A stretch of 64,000 bases of DNA from Ectothiorhodospiraceae bacterium (GTDB lineage: Bacteria > Pseudomonadota > Gammaproteobacteria > HK1): positions 1-64,000 of the forward strand of contig JACKNM010000002.1 in the NCBI GenBank assembly GCA_024234875.1. Direction: 5' to 3'. The notes beneath the pieces are model-generated. The model did no database searches. It was not told where the DNA came from and saw only the letters and a program-made list of their open reading frames with translations. Shown here piece by piece: positions 29,463 through 38,023 of the stretch; the first letter of the stretch is position 1, and the number at the start of each line of letters is the position of its first letter. The position numbers were made by a program, and so were the translations under genes.

Positions 29463-30959
29463 TCAGTGGCTGCCCCGGCGCGCGCCGCGATGCTGCCGGT
29501 AATGGCGCCAGATCGGCCACACCAGCAACACCACCGACAACGCCAGGAAGACCGCCGAGATCGGGCGCGTCACCAGCGGCGCATACGAGCCGGCGGAGAG
29601 CATGAGCCCGGAGCGCAGGCTCTCCTCGGCGATCGGAGCGAGAACCAGGCCGATGACGAAGGGCCCGAGCGGCACGCGGGAGCGCTCGAGAAAATAGCCC
29701 ACCACCCCGAAGAAGAGCATCACCCAGACATCGAACATCCGATTGCCGAGCGCATAGGAGCCGATCACGCAGAACACGAGGATGATCGGCATCAGGAAGG
29801 CGCGCGGCACGCTGCGTAGCCGGGCGACCTGGCCGACCGCTCCCAGCATCACCGCGAACATGATCACGTTCGCGACCAGTGCCGTCGCGATCATGGTGTA
29901 GACCACCTCTGGGTTGTTGACGAACAGCAGTGGCCCTGGCTGGATGCTGTGGATGAGCAGTGCCCCGAGCAAGATGGCGTCGATCACGCTGCCGGGAATG
30001 CCCATCGCGATCAGCGGGATCAGCGCGCCGCCCACGGTCGCGTTGTTGGCCGATTCCGAGGCGATGATGCCCTCCTCCGAGCCGGTACCGAATCGTTCCG
30101 GATGCTTGGAGAAGGTCTTCGCCCCCGAGTAGGCGATGATCGAGCCGATATTGGCGCCGACACCCGGCAGGATCCCTACCCAGGTGCCGATGAGCGACGA
30201 GCGCACCATGTTCAGGCCATGACGCATCCAGTCGCGTACCGAGAGGAAGATGCCACGCCGGTCCATGGTCACCGCCTCGGCTCGCTCCTCGATGCCGACG
30301 ATGTCGGAGATGACCTGACCGACGGCGAAGACGCCGATCAGCACCGGCAGCAGATTGAGGCCCGCATCGAGCTCGTGGTAGCCGAAGGTGAGCCGTAGAT
30401 CCCCCGCCGAAGGGTCGACCCCGGGCATCGCGACCAGCATCCCGAGGAAACCCGAGAGCAGCCCCTTGATCATCGAGCCCTGGGTCACTGACGCAATCAA
30501 CACCAGGGCCATCAGCACCAGGGTGAAGTACTCGAACGGTCCGAAGCGGACCGCGAAGTCCGACAACGGCTGCGACAGGGTCGCGAGGAAGACCCACGAG
30601 ATCAGGCCGCCGACGAACGAGGCGGTGATGCCGAGGCCGAGCGCCCGCCCCGGTCTACCACTGCGGGCCATCGGATAGCCGTCGAAGGTCGTCATCACCG
30701 AGGCGGGGGTGCCGGGCATGCGCAGCAAGGTCGCGGTGATGAGGCCGCCGCTGATGGCACCGACGTACATCGACACCAGCAGGCAGATGCCCTCTACCGG
30801 CGGCATGTAGAACGTGAACGGAAGCGTCAGCGCGATCAGCATCGCACCGGTAAGGCCAGGAATGGCCCCGACGGTGATCCCGAGCACCGTGCCGAGGGTG
30901 ATCAGGAACAGCGGGTAGGCGCCGAACGTGTAGAGGAATCCGTCGGCCAGGTCGGTCAC
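29463..30959 (-). CDS. tctA: Tripartite tricarboxylate transporter, large permease TctA
   Basis: A 498-residue permease with about 11-12 transmembrane helices, the full length for the family. The signature region AIPGLTGAMLIALTLPFTF is near residue 32 and the second conserved motif GILPGVGANIGSIIAYSGAK near residue 265. With TctB and the binding protein TctC it forms a sodium- or proton-coupled importer for carboxylates. The start is GTG at 30959, 76 bp after tctB. The gene order C-B-A is the common one. The actual substrate of this system is unknown. Confidence 0.93.
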   Translation of the reverse strand: MTDLADGFLYTFGAYPLFLITLGTVLGITVGAIPGLTGAMLIALTLPFTFYMPPVEGICLLVSMYVGAISGGLITATLLRMPGTPASVMTTFDGYPMARSGRPGRALGLGITASFVGGLISWVFLATLSQPLSDFAVRFGPFEYFTLVLMALVLIASVTQGSMIKGLLSGFLGMLVAMPGVDPSAGDLRLTFGYHELDAGLNLLPVLIGVFAVGQVISDIVGIEERAEAVTMDRRGIFLSVRDWMRHGLNMVRSSLIGTWVGILPGVGANIGSIIAYSGAKTFSKHPERFGTGSEEGIIASESANNATVGGALIPLIAMGIPGSVIDAILLGALLIHSIQPGPLLFVNNPEVVYTMIATALVANVIMFAVMLGAVGQVARLRSVPRAFLMPIILVFCVIGSYALGNRMFDVWVMLFFGVVGYFLERSRVPLGPFVIGLVLAPIAEESLRSGLMLSAGSYAPLVTRPISAVFLALSVVLLVWPIWRHYRQHRGARRGSH

Positions 30960-31035
30960 GTTGCGCTCCCACGGCGTCGCGCGCGCGAAAGCTCACGCGC
31001 GGGCGCCCTGCTCGAGTCCTCGCCTCGAACGACGC

Positions 31036-31551
31036 TCACGGAAGGTCGATCACGAAGACTCGGGTGAAGAGGTACTCGAGCCCGAACGCGAGCCCCAGCG
31101 CAAGCACCGCGAGCGCCGGCAGCACGCGACGCTCGAACCCACTGAGCATGCCGATGCTGATGACGAGGAAGGCGAGGGTCGCGAGCGAGAACCGCAGCCA
31201 ACCCATCGCCATCACCAGCACGTAGACCACGGTGAGCGCCATCAGCCCGAGGGCGAGGTCGTGGCGCGGCCGCGCCGCCGGCTCGTCCGACTCGTCGCCG
31301 GCGCCGGCCTGACGGCGCGCCAGCGCCCGACGCTCCGCCAGCGCGTGGACGATCGTCCACGCCGCGAAGCCGATCATCCCGCAGGCCACCGCCTGCGGGA
31401 TGGTCGCCGAGCCGAGTGGCTCGAAGGTTCCGGGCGGCAGGTCCAACGTGCCGTAGATCACCACCAGCCCGACCGCGATCAGGACCATCGAGAGCACGAT
31501 GTCGGCCACTGGTCTCGCGCGTGCTTCCACCGAACCTGCCTCCGTCATCAT
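31036..31551 (-). CDS. tctB: Tripartite tricarboxylate transporter, small permease TctB
   Basis: A 171-residue protein with four transmembrane helices in two pairs (ADIVLSMVLIAVGLVVIYG at about residue 17, then the pair GLMALTVVYVLVMAMGW and FSLATLAFLVISIGML), separated by a charged loop. Small TctB subunits are poorly conserved and recognised by this layout and by position between tctC and tctA. The start is placed at ATG 31551 (MMTEAG); GTG at 31581 is possible. Two strong palindromes lie within the coding sequence at 31343-31362 and 31376-31401. Confidence 0.85.
   Translation of the reverse strand: MMTEAGSVEARARPVADIVLSMVLIAVGLVVIYGTLDLPPGTFEPLGSATIPQAVACGMIGFAAWTIVHALAERRALARRQAGAGDESDEPAARPRHDLALGLMALTVVYVLVMAMGWLRFSLATLAFLVISIGMLSGFERRVLPALAVLALGLAFGLEYLFTRVFVIDLP
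31343..31401. repeat. Two strong palindromes inside tctB
   Basis: Positions 31343-31362 are a perfect 20-bp palindrome (GCGTGGACGA and its complement). Positions 31376-31386 and 31391-31401 are a perfect 11-bp stem (ATCCCGCAGGC) with a 4-nt loop. They lie 13 bp apart inside coding sequence and could fold in the mRNA. Confidence 0.7.
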
Positions 31552-31624
31552 GGCGCCGACGCGTGCCGGACGCCGCCTCACAGGCGCTCCGCCGGCAGGC
31601 CGAGGAGTCGGCCTGCCGGGTGGG

Positions 31625-32581
31625 TCACTTCTGCTTCGCCTTCTGCGCGATCGGCGCGATCATCGCGTAGTCCTTCGTCAGCTTGGCCGCCAGCGCGTCG
31701 GGGCCGAGGAAGGTGGGCGCGTTCATCCGCTCGCGCATGATCTGCTTGACGTAGTCGGACTGCATCGCCTTCTCGAGCACCGCGGCGATGCGGTCGATGC
31801 GGTCGCGCGGCGTGCCCTTGGGGGCGAACCACCAGTTCTGCAGGCAGAAATCGAGGTCGTAGCCGAGCTCCTTGGCCGTCGGCAGGTCCGGCACGTCCGG
31901 GTGACGCTCGCCGGTCAGGTACGCGAGCGCCTTGACGCCGCCGGCCCGGAAGCTCGAGTACTCGGCCAGAGTGATGTGCGCGACCTGTGTGTGCCCGCCC
32001 TTGAGCGCCTTGAAGTTCGCGGCACCGCCCCCGATCTGGACGAAGCGGAACTTCGACCCCGGGCTCGCCCCCTCGACCATGAGGCCGGCCATGTGGTTCA
32101 CCGCGCCGAGGTTGGCGCCGTGGATGATGGCGTCGGGCCTGGCCTTGGCGTCGGCGAGCAGCTCGGGAAGACCGGCCCAGGGCGCGTCCTCCATCACCGC
32201 GGTGACGAGACAGCTGTCCGCGGTCGCCGCCACCGGCTCGAAGTCCCGATAACCGAAGTCCATCAGCCCCGCTGCCTCGCCCGACAGCAGCGCGATGTGC
32301 ATCAGCAGCAAGGTGTAGCCGTCGGCCTCGGAATCCTTGACTCGACGCGCACCGATGGAGCCACCGGCGCCAGGCACGTTGACGATGACCAGCGGCGCCC
32401 CCAGGAGATTCTCGTCCTGGATGGCCTTCTGGAACATGCGCGCCAGCCCATCGGTGTTGCCGCCGGCGCCGAAGGGCACGACGATCTTGATGGGCTTCTC
32501 CGGGAAGTCGGCTACCGCCGGCCCCTGGGCAGCGAGCAACAGGGCGCCCAGGGCGAGCCCGAGCGTGGAGAGCATCCTCAT
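31625..32581 (-). CDS. tctC: Tripartite tricarboxylate transporter substrate-binding protein TctC
   Basis: A 318-residue periplasmic binding protein (Bug/TctC family). The signal peptide is residues 1-24 (MRMLSTLGLALGALLLAAQG, cleavage near AVA-D). The family hallmark FPEKPIKIVVPFGAGGNTD starts the mature chain, with the ligand loops near VNVPGAGGSIG and NLGAVNHMAGLM. AGGAGG lies 7 nt before the ATG at 32581. It is the first gene of the tctCBA-sulfatase-EamA operon, divergent from a TauD-arylsulfatase pair. TctC-type proteins bind carboxylates of many kinds. Confidence 0.92.
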   Translation of the reverse strand: MRMLSTLGLALGALLLAAQGPAVADFPEKPIKIVVPFGAGGNTDGLARMFQKAIQDENLLGAPLVIVNVPGAGGSIGARRVKDSEADGYTLLLMHIALLSGEAAGLMDFGYRDFEPVAATADSCLVTAVMEDAPWAGLPELLADAKARPDAIIHGANLGAVNHMAGLMVEGASPGSKFRFVQIGGGAANFKALKGGHTQVAHITLAEYSSFRAGGVKALAYLTGERHPDVPDLPTAKELGYDLDFCLQNWWFAPKGTPRDRIDRIAAVLEKAMQSDYVKQIMRERMNAPTFLGPDALAAKLTKDYAMIAPIAQKAKQK

Positions 32582-32698
32582 GGTGGTTCCTCCTGTTCGG
32601 CCCGACGCGACGCTGTCGCGGGGGCCGGATCGTCGTTGGCCGTCTCGGCGACGGCCGGGAGTGCCTCGCCGATTGTTGTCGTTGTCCTGCGAGCGTGC

Positions 32699-32713
32699 CC
32701 TGTCTAGCACAGG
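32699..32713. promoter_or_regulatory. Inverted repeat between tctC and the TauD gene
   Basis: CCTGT-CTAGC-ACAGG is a perfect 5-bp inverted repeat in the 275-bp gap between the divergent starts at 32581 and 32857. A second loose element, ATTGTTGTCG facing CGACAATT, lies at about 32672-32732. Either could bind a regulator of the two operons. No -10/-35 is clear. Confidence 0.35.
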
Positions 32714-32856
32714 CGCGACCCGGCGACAATTGGTGCCCGAGGCATCGGTGCGAGACGAGGTCGGCGCCGGCCGCCCCACGCGCGGCGGGATTGTGGACGC
32801 CGCCCCGCCGCGGCTAGTCTTTGCCGACTCGCTCGCGTCACTCGCAGGAGAACGGC

Positions 32857-33774
32857 ATGGAAGTTCGCCCCACCCCGAGCTCGGCGCCGACGAGCTCGGG
32901 CATCGAGACATCGCCCCTCACCCCGTCGATCGGCGTCGAGGTGCACGGCATCGATCTCTCCCGCCCACTCGACGACGCCACACTGGCGGCGGTGCGTCGA
33001 GCGCTGGCCGACAACTCGATTCTCCTGTTCCGCGAGCAGACCGACCTTGCACCGGCAGAGCTGGTGGCGTTCAGCGCGCGCTTCGGCCCGCTCGAGCACC
33101 ACGTGGTGAGCGATTTCTTGCTGCCCGGTCATCCCGAGATCTTCGTGGTCTCGAACATCGTCGAGAACGGCCGTCACATCGGCGCCTACGGCGGCGCGAA
33201 GTGGTGGCACTCCGACCTGTCCTACATGCCGGAGCCGAGCCTGGGCTCGGTGTTCCAGTGCATCGAGTGTCCGCGTGACGGCGGTGAGACCGAGTTCGCC
33301 GGCATGTACGCGGCGTGGGAAGAGCTGGCGCCCGATCGCCAGAGGTGGCTCCTCCAGCGGCGCGCGATCCACGACTACGCGTGGCACTACGCCACCTATC
33401 TGAGCCACCGCAAGCCGCTGACCGAGGAGCAGAAGGCGCGCATTCCGCCGACTGCCCATCCGTGCGTGCGGACGCACCCGGAGACCGGGCGCCGCGCGCT
33501 CTACCTGAGCAGCAGCCTGGTGCACCGTTTCGAGGGCATGAGCTTCGAGGAGAGCCGCCCGATCCTCGACGAGGTCAACGAGTTCGCGACCTCACCGCGG
33601 TTCGTCTACCGACATCGATGGCGCCCCGGAGACGTCGTGTTCTGGGACAACCGCTCGACCATCCATCGAGCCTGCCCGTTCGACGAGCAAGGCGCACGCC
33701 GGCGGATGCACCGCACCACCATCAAGGGTGACCGGCCGTTCCTCGAGCTCGACCCCTCGGAGCTCGACGCATGA
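32857..33774 (+). CDS. TauD/TfdA-family alpha-ketoglutarate-dependent dioxygenase
   Basis: A 305-residue non-heme iron dioxygenase. The facial triad is His118 and Asp120 (KWWHSDLSYMPEP) and a distal His at about 270 (NRSTIHRACPF); an arginine about 16 residues later (RRMHRTTIKG) should bind the 2-oxoglutarate carboxylate. Members split sulfonates, sulfate esters or aryloxyacids by hydroxylation. AGGAG lies 6 nt before the ATG at 32857. Its stop overlaps the next start (ATGA), so it is coupled to an arylsulfatase; the two probably attack sulfur compounds of one class. Confidence 0.92.
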   Translation: MEVRPTPSSAPTSSGIETSPLTPSIGVEVHGIDLSRPLDDATLAAVRRALADNSILLFREQTDLAPAELVAFSARFGPLEHHVVSDFLLPGHPEIFVVSNIVENGRHIGAYGGAKWWHSDLSYMPEPSLGSVFQCIECPRDGGETEFAGMYAAWEELAPDRQRWLLQRRAIHDYAWHYATYLSHRKPLTEEQKARIPPTAHPCVRTHPETGRRALYLSSSLVHRFEGMSFEESRPILDEVNEFATSPRFVYRHRWRPGDVVFWDNRSTIHRACPFDEQGARRRMHRTTIKGDRPFLELDPSELDA

Positions 33775-35993
33775 GCACCTTCGGCGGACGAGTCGCGCGC
33801 ACCCACGCCGAGTCGACCCCGTGGTGGCCGGCGCGACCGGCAGCGCGCTCCGGGTCGCCCAACATCGTCATCGTCTACATGGACGACATGGGGTACTCGG
33901 ACCCGGGCTGCTATGGCTCCGAGATCCTGACCCCGCACATCGACGCCCTGGCATCACGCGGACTGCTGCTCACCCATTACACCACCCACCCGATCTGCTC
34001 ACCGGCGCGCGCAGCGCTTCTCACCGGGCGCAACGCCCACAGCGTGGGCACCGGGTGGCTCTCGAACAACCACGCCGGCTTTCCCGGCTACTCGGGTGAG
34101 ATCCCGCTCGACGCCGCGACGCTGGCCGAGACCCTTCGCGCCGCCGGTTACGAGACCATCATGACCGGCAAGTGGCACAACACGCCGACGCTCGACACGG
34201 TCCCGAGCGGACCCAAGCACAACTGGCCGGCGCAGCGCGGCTTCGACACCTTCTACGGCTTCCTCGAGGGCGAGACCCACTTCTTCTTCCCCTCGCGCCT
34301 GCAGCAGAACAACATGCTGGTGCCGGTGGACGAGTACCCGCGCGACTATTACTCGACCGACGACTGGACCGACCGCGGTATCCAGTACATCAAGGAGCTC
34401 CGCGCCTCGTCGCCCGACAAGCCCTTCTTCCTGTACATCGCGCACAACGCGGTCCACGCGCCGCTGCAGTCGAAGCCGGCGGACCTCGCGCGTTACCGCG
34501 GTCGCTACGACGCCGGGTGGACCGCGTTGCGCGAGGCGCGCTTCCGCCGCCAGATCGAGATGGGGTTGATCCCCGAGAGCACGCGCCTGCCGGCGTCCGA
34601 CCCGCGGGTGCCACGGTGGGAGGACACCGATCCGGCCGACCGGGCACTGCTCGCGCGGCACATGGAGACCTACGCCGCGATGCTCGACTGCGTCGATCAG
34701 AATCTCGGCAAGCTGGTGGCGTGTCTCGAGGCGCTCGGCGAGCTCGACGACACCATCATCGTGTTCTCCTCCGACAACGGCGGCACCGACGCCGGCGGCC
34801 CGACCGGCATGTTCAACAACAATCGCCGCTACATGGGGCTGGCGGCACCGCCGATCGAGGTCGAGCGTGCTCTGGTCGACGAGCTGGGTGGACCGCGCAG
34901 CGTCTCCCTGTACCCGACCGCGTGGGGCGAGATGTGCAATACGCCGTTCCCCTCCTTCAAGACCTACACCGGCGGCGGCGGGAGGCGAGTCTCCTTCGTG
35001 GTCTCGTGGCCTGCCGGTCTCGGTGACCGCGGCGCGGTGCGGCGCCAGTTCGTGCACGTCACCGACGTCATGCCGACGCTGCTCGATCTCGCGGGCGTCG
35101 AGCCGCTCGGCGAGGTCAACGGCAAGGCCGCGCAGCCGATGCACGGGGCGAGCTTCGCCGGGGTGCTGCGAAGCGCCGACGCGCCCTCGCCGCGCACCGA
35201 GCAGTACTACGAGTGCTGGGCCAATCGCGCGTACTACCGCGACGGCTGGCTGGCGCGCTCGATCCAGAGACGCGGCCAGCCCATCGACATGGACAACTGG
35301 ACGCTCCACGACCTCGACACGGACTTCTCCGAGAGCACGGATCTCCGCGCCCACCACCCCGAGAAGCTCGCCGAGCTGGTCGAGGCGTTCGACCGCGCGG
35401 CGTGGGAGAACCTCGTCTACCCGCTCGACAACCGCGACCGGTTCCAGAAGTTCGCCGACGTGTCCGACGAGGTGCGTGCCGCGGCCGACCGTCCGCGCAC
35501 CTTCTGGCCCGGAACCCAGACCGCGCATCGCGCCGACGTGCTGCCACTGGTCGACGACCGCGACTTTCGCATCGCGGTCCGATTCGAGCGCGCAGCGGTC
35601 GACCAGGGCGTGCTGTGGGCGTTGGGCGATCCGATCGGGGGGATGGTCCTCTACATCGAGGACGATCAGCTCCACTTCCACTACAACGGCTTCGGCGACG
35701 AGACCTCGCTGCCGCCGACGCCCATCGGTGCCGGCGCACATGAGGTCACGATCGAGTACCAGGCGCACGGTGCGCGGCGTGGTCGGGGCCGATTGCTTCT
35801 CGACCGGCGCGAGGTCGTCGGCTGGACCGAGCTCTCCCCGACCCTTTCGTTCGGGATCTTCGAGGGGCTGGACGTCGGTCTCGACCGCCGCGGCCCGGTG
35901 CTCTGGTCGCTCTACGAGCGCCGCGGAGCCTTTCCCTACAGCGGCTCGATTCGCGACGTGCGCATCGAGCCGGGTCGCCGCGCCGGGGACTGA
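33771..35993 (+). CDS. Arylsulfatase (AtsA-like)
   Basis: A 740-residue sulfatase, longer than usual (about 540). Metal ligands: Asp38-Asp39 (VYMDDMGYSD) and SSDNGG near residue 338. Formylglycine cysteine: Cys76 in CSPARAALLTGRN. TGKWH supplies the Lys/His. The last 140 residues form an added beta-rich domain (IAVRFERAAVDQGVLWALGD onward) resembling the C-terminal sandwich of large arylsulfatases. There is no signal peptide. It is translationally coupled to the TauD-like dioxygenase. Substrate unknown; an aromatic or alkyl sulfate ester is likely. Confidence 0.92.
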   Translation: MSTFGGRVARTHAESTPWWPARPAARSGSPNIVIVYMDDMGYSDPGCYGSEILTPHIDALASRGLLLTHYTTHPICSPARAALLTGRNAHSVGTGWLSNNHAGFPGYSGEIPLDAATLAETLRAAGYETIMTGKWHNTPTLDTVPSGPKHNWPAQRGFDTFYGFLEGETHFFFPSRLQQNNMLVPVDEYPRDYYSTDDWTDRGIQYIKELRASSPDKPFFLYIAHNAVHAPLQSKPADLARYRGRYDAGWTALREARFRRQIEMGLIPESTRLPASDPRVPRWEDTDPADRALLARHMETYAAMLDCVDQNLGKLVACLEALGELDDTIIVFSSDNGGTDAGGPTGMFNNNRRYMGLAAPPIEVERALVDELGGPRSVSLYPTAWGEMCNTPFPSFKTYTGGGGRRVSFVVSWPAGLGDRGAVRRQFVHVTDVMPTLLDLAGVEPLGEVNGKAAQPMHGASFAGVLRSADAPSPRTEQYYECWANRAYYRDGWLARSIQRRGQPIDMDNWTLHDLDTDFSESTDLRAHHPEKLAELVEAFDRAAWENLVYPLDNRDRFQKFADVSDEVRAAADRPRTFWPGTQTAHRADVLPLVDDRDFRIAVRFERAAVDQGVLWALGDPIGGMVLYIEDDQLHFHYNGFGDETSLPPTPIGAGAHEVTIEYQAHGARRGRGRLLLDRREVVGWTELSPTLSFGIFEGLDVGLDRRGPVLWSLYERRGAFPYSGSIRDVRIEPGRRAGD

Positions 35994-36053
35994 CATCGAG
36001 GGTGTCGGCCTGCGCCCGCGGCCAGTCTCCCCGTCGTCGGAGGTGACGCTGCG

Positions 36054-36941
36054 ATGCCCGAGCTGCCGGACGTCACCGTCTACGTCGAGCGCCTGGCCGC
36101 GCTGACATGCGGCACGGTGCTGCGCGGAGTACGCCTGCGCAGCCCGTTCGTGCTGCGCACCATCGAGCCCTCGCCGTCCGACGCCGCCGGCCGATCGGTG
36201 CTCGCGGTGCGGCGCCTGGGCAAGCGCATCGTGATCGATCTCGAAGGGGATCTGCACCTGGTGCTCCACCTCATGATCGCGGGGCGGCTCCGCTGGCGAC
36301 CCATCGACGCACCAGTGCCAGCGTCGAACGGCCTCGCTGCCTTCGACTTCGACCGCGGCACCGTGTTGTTCACCGAGAGCGGCTCGAGGAAGCGTGCCTC
36401 CCTGCACGTGGTGTCTGGCGAGGACGGAGTCGGCGCCTTCGACCGCGGCGGCCTGGAGGTGATGAATGCAGACACCGACGCGTTCGCGGCGGCCCTGCGA
36501 CGAGAGAACCACACGCTCAAGCGCGCCCTGACCGACCCGCGCATCCTGAGCGGCATCGGCAACGCGTACTCCGACGAGATCCTCCACGCCGCTCGCCTGT
36601 CACCGTTTCGCCAGACCTCGAAGCTCGACGACGAGGCGGTGGCGCGCCTGCATCAGGCCACCCGAGACACGTTGCGCGACTGGACTGCGCGGCTGCGTGC
36701 CGAGACCGGCGATCGATTCCCCGACAAGGTCACCGCGTTTCGCCCGGGGATGGCGGTCCACGGACGCTTTCGCGAGCCATGCCCCGCATGTGGCACCGCG
36801 GTGCAACGAATCGTCTACGCCGGGAGCGAGAGCAACTACTGCCCGCGCTGTCAGACCGAGGGCCGAATCCTCTCCGATCGCTCGCTGTCACGCCTGCTCA
36901 AGCAGAGCTGGCCGCGGACGGTCGAGGAGCTCGAGCAGTAG
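36054..36941 (+). CDS. Formamidopyrimidine-DNA glycosylase family protein (Fpg/Nei)
   Basis: A 295-residue DNA repair glycosylase/AP lyase. After removal of Met the chain begins PELPDVTVYVE, with catalytic Pro1 and Glu2. The conserved beta-hairpin lysine is in TESGSRKRASL, the helix-two-turn-helix in ILSGIGNAYSDEILHAARLSP, and the zinc finger in CPACGT and YCPRCQ (near residues 242-265). About 28 residues follow the zinc finger, more than usual. It removes oxidised bases. It stands alone downstream of the arylsulfatase; assignment to Fpg or Nei is not firm. Confidence 0.9.
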   Translation: MPELPDVTVYVERLAALTCGTVLRGVRLRSPFVLRTIEPSPSDAAGRSVLAVRRLGKRIVIDLEGDLHLVLHLMIAGRLRWRPIDAPVPASNGLAAFDFDRGTVLFTESGSRKRASLHVVSGEDGVGAFDRGGLEVMNADTDAFAAALRRENHTLKRALTDPRILSGIGNAYSDEILHAARLSPFRQTSKLDDEAVARLHQATRDTLRDWTARLRAETGDRFPDKVTAFRPGMAVHGRFREPCPACGTAVQRIVYAGSESNYCPRCQTEGRILSDRSLSRLLKQSWPRTVEELEQ

Positions 36942-37248
36942 AGGTCGGGAACGGCGGCTCGGAGCCGGCCCGGCGAGGCGCGCTCGGTCGAGAGATCGAC
37001 CCGGGATCAGGCACCCAAGTCGGTCAGACCCCGTTCCCGCTGTCGGCGTTCTTTACACCGCGCTGGCGTCGGCACCTCGAGCGGCAACATTTCGCCCGAC
37101 AAACCAATGGCCTACCGATGCTGGAACGCGTCTTGCTTGCCAGGCCTCGGCACAACGCGACCCTGACCGTGCCAGCGGTGCCGGCCCTCGATGGACGCGC
37201 ACGGCGTGCACGGCTTTCCCTGGCCGCAGGCAAAGGAGACTGCAGTCG
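36942..37248. other. Intergenic region with one dispersed repeat
   Basis: Apart from repeat copy 5 at 36991-37032, no feature is seen in this 307-bp stretch. AGGAG at about 37234-37238 serves as ribosome binding site for the gene at 37249. Confidence 0.5.
36991..37032 (+). repeat. Short dispersed repeat, copy 5
   Basis: These 42 bp match 37975-38016 at 32 of 42 positions, most differences being transitions; the end reads AAGTCGGTCAGACCCC. With copy 6 in the same orientation it brackets the PEP-CTERM-like gene 37249-37920. Confidence 0.65.
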
Positions 37249-37920
37249 ATGAGTATTCTCGAATCTCGCACCGGCCGCCGGCCGCTCGCGGCGCTGGTGC
37301 TGCTGGCGGGCCTGCTGGCGAGCCACCAGGCAGCCGCCGTCGTCGCCCTGGACTCCGTCCGTGGCATCGGCAACCAGAGCTACACCGGCGCCCTCGGGAT
37401 GGACTTCGACGTCCTCGCGCCGATTGCCGTCACCCACCTCGGCGCGTTCGACAGTGGGCAGGACGGGTTCGGCGGAGCCAGCATCGCGGTCGGCATCTTC
37501 GACCGCGGCACGCAGGCCCTGGTGACCGGTCTCAGCGCCTCCATCGACAGCGGTGACGGCCTGACCGGCCAGAGCCGCTACGAGGACATCGCGGACATCG
37601 TCCTCGGCGTCGGGCAGTACTCGATCGTCGCGCACGGGTTCGGCAGCGCCAATCCGAACGGCAATGCCGGCAGCACCGGCAGCCCGCCGACCATCGACGA
37701 CGGCGGCGGCCTCATCCAGTTCGTCGGCACCGCGAGATTCCTGTCGGCAGGGTCGCTGGTGTGGCCGACCGTCATCGACGGCGGCCCACCGAATCGGTAC
37801 GACGCGGGCACGTTCCAGTTCACCGCGGCGCCGCAGTCGGTGCCGTCACCGGCGCCGCTCGCGCTGATGCTGGCGGGTCTGCTGGCCCTGCGGTCGCGCC
37901 GCCGGACCCGCAGCGGTTGA
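37249..37920 (+). CDS. Secreted PEP-CTERM-like protein
   Basis: A 223-residue protein with a signal peptide (PLAALVLLAGLLASHQAAAV, residues 12-31). The mature part is a Gly/Ser/Asp-rich, probably beta-sandwich, domain with no cysteine. The C terminus VPSPAPLALMLAGLLALRSR plus further arginines is the VPxP/hydrophobic/Arg sorting signal of PEP-CTERM proteins, which are processed by an exosortase and linked to exopolysaccharide. No exosortase is in the window. The gene is bracketed by two direct copies of the dispersed repeat and is followed by a GC-rich hairpin. Confidence 0.75.
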   Translation: MSILESRTGRRPLAALVLLAGLLASHQAAAVVALDSVRGIGNQSYTGALGMDFDVLAPIAVTHLGAFDSGQDGFGGASIAVGIFDRGTQALVTGLSASIDSGDGLTGQSRYEDIADIVLGVGQYSIVAHGFGSANPNGNAGSTGSPPTIDDGGGLIQFVGTARFLSAGSLVWPTVIDGGPPNRYDAGTFQFTAAPQSVPSPAPLALMLAGLLALRSRRRTRSG

Positions 37921-37933
37921 GAGGGGGTGGACG

Positions 37934-37953
37934 CGGGCCGCGCACGCGGCCCG
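37934..37953 (+). terminator. GC-rich hairpin after the PEP-CTERM-like gene
   Basis: CGGGCCGCG-CA-CGCGGCCCG forms a perfect 9-bp stem (CA plus strained closing pairs as loop), 13 bp after the stop at 37920. No T tract follows, so it may be a weak intrinsic terminator or a 3'-end stabiliser. Confidence 0.45.
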
Positions 37954-37974
37954 TCGTCTGCCGGCGCTCGGCCG

Positions 37975-38016
37975 AGAAATCGACCTGAAATCAAGAACGT
38001 AAGTTGGTCCGACCCC
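37975..38016 (+). repeat. Short dispersed repeat, copy 6
   Basis: The best-preserved copy: AGAAATCGACCTGAAATCAA, then GAACGTAAGTTGGTCCGACCCC split over 37975-38016. It ends 8 bp before the stop codon of the convergent monooxygenase gene. Confidence 0.65.
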
Positions 38017-38023
38017 GATCTGA

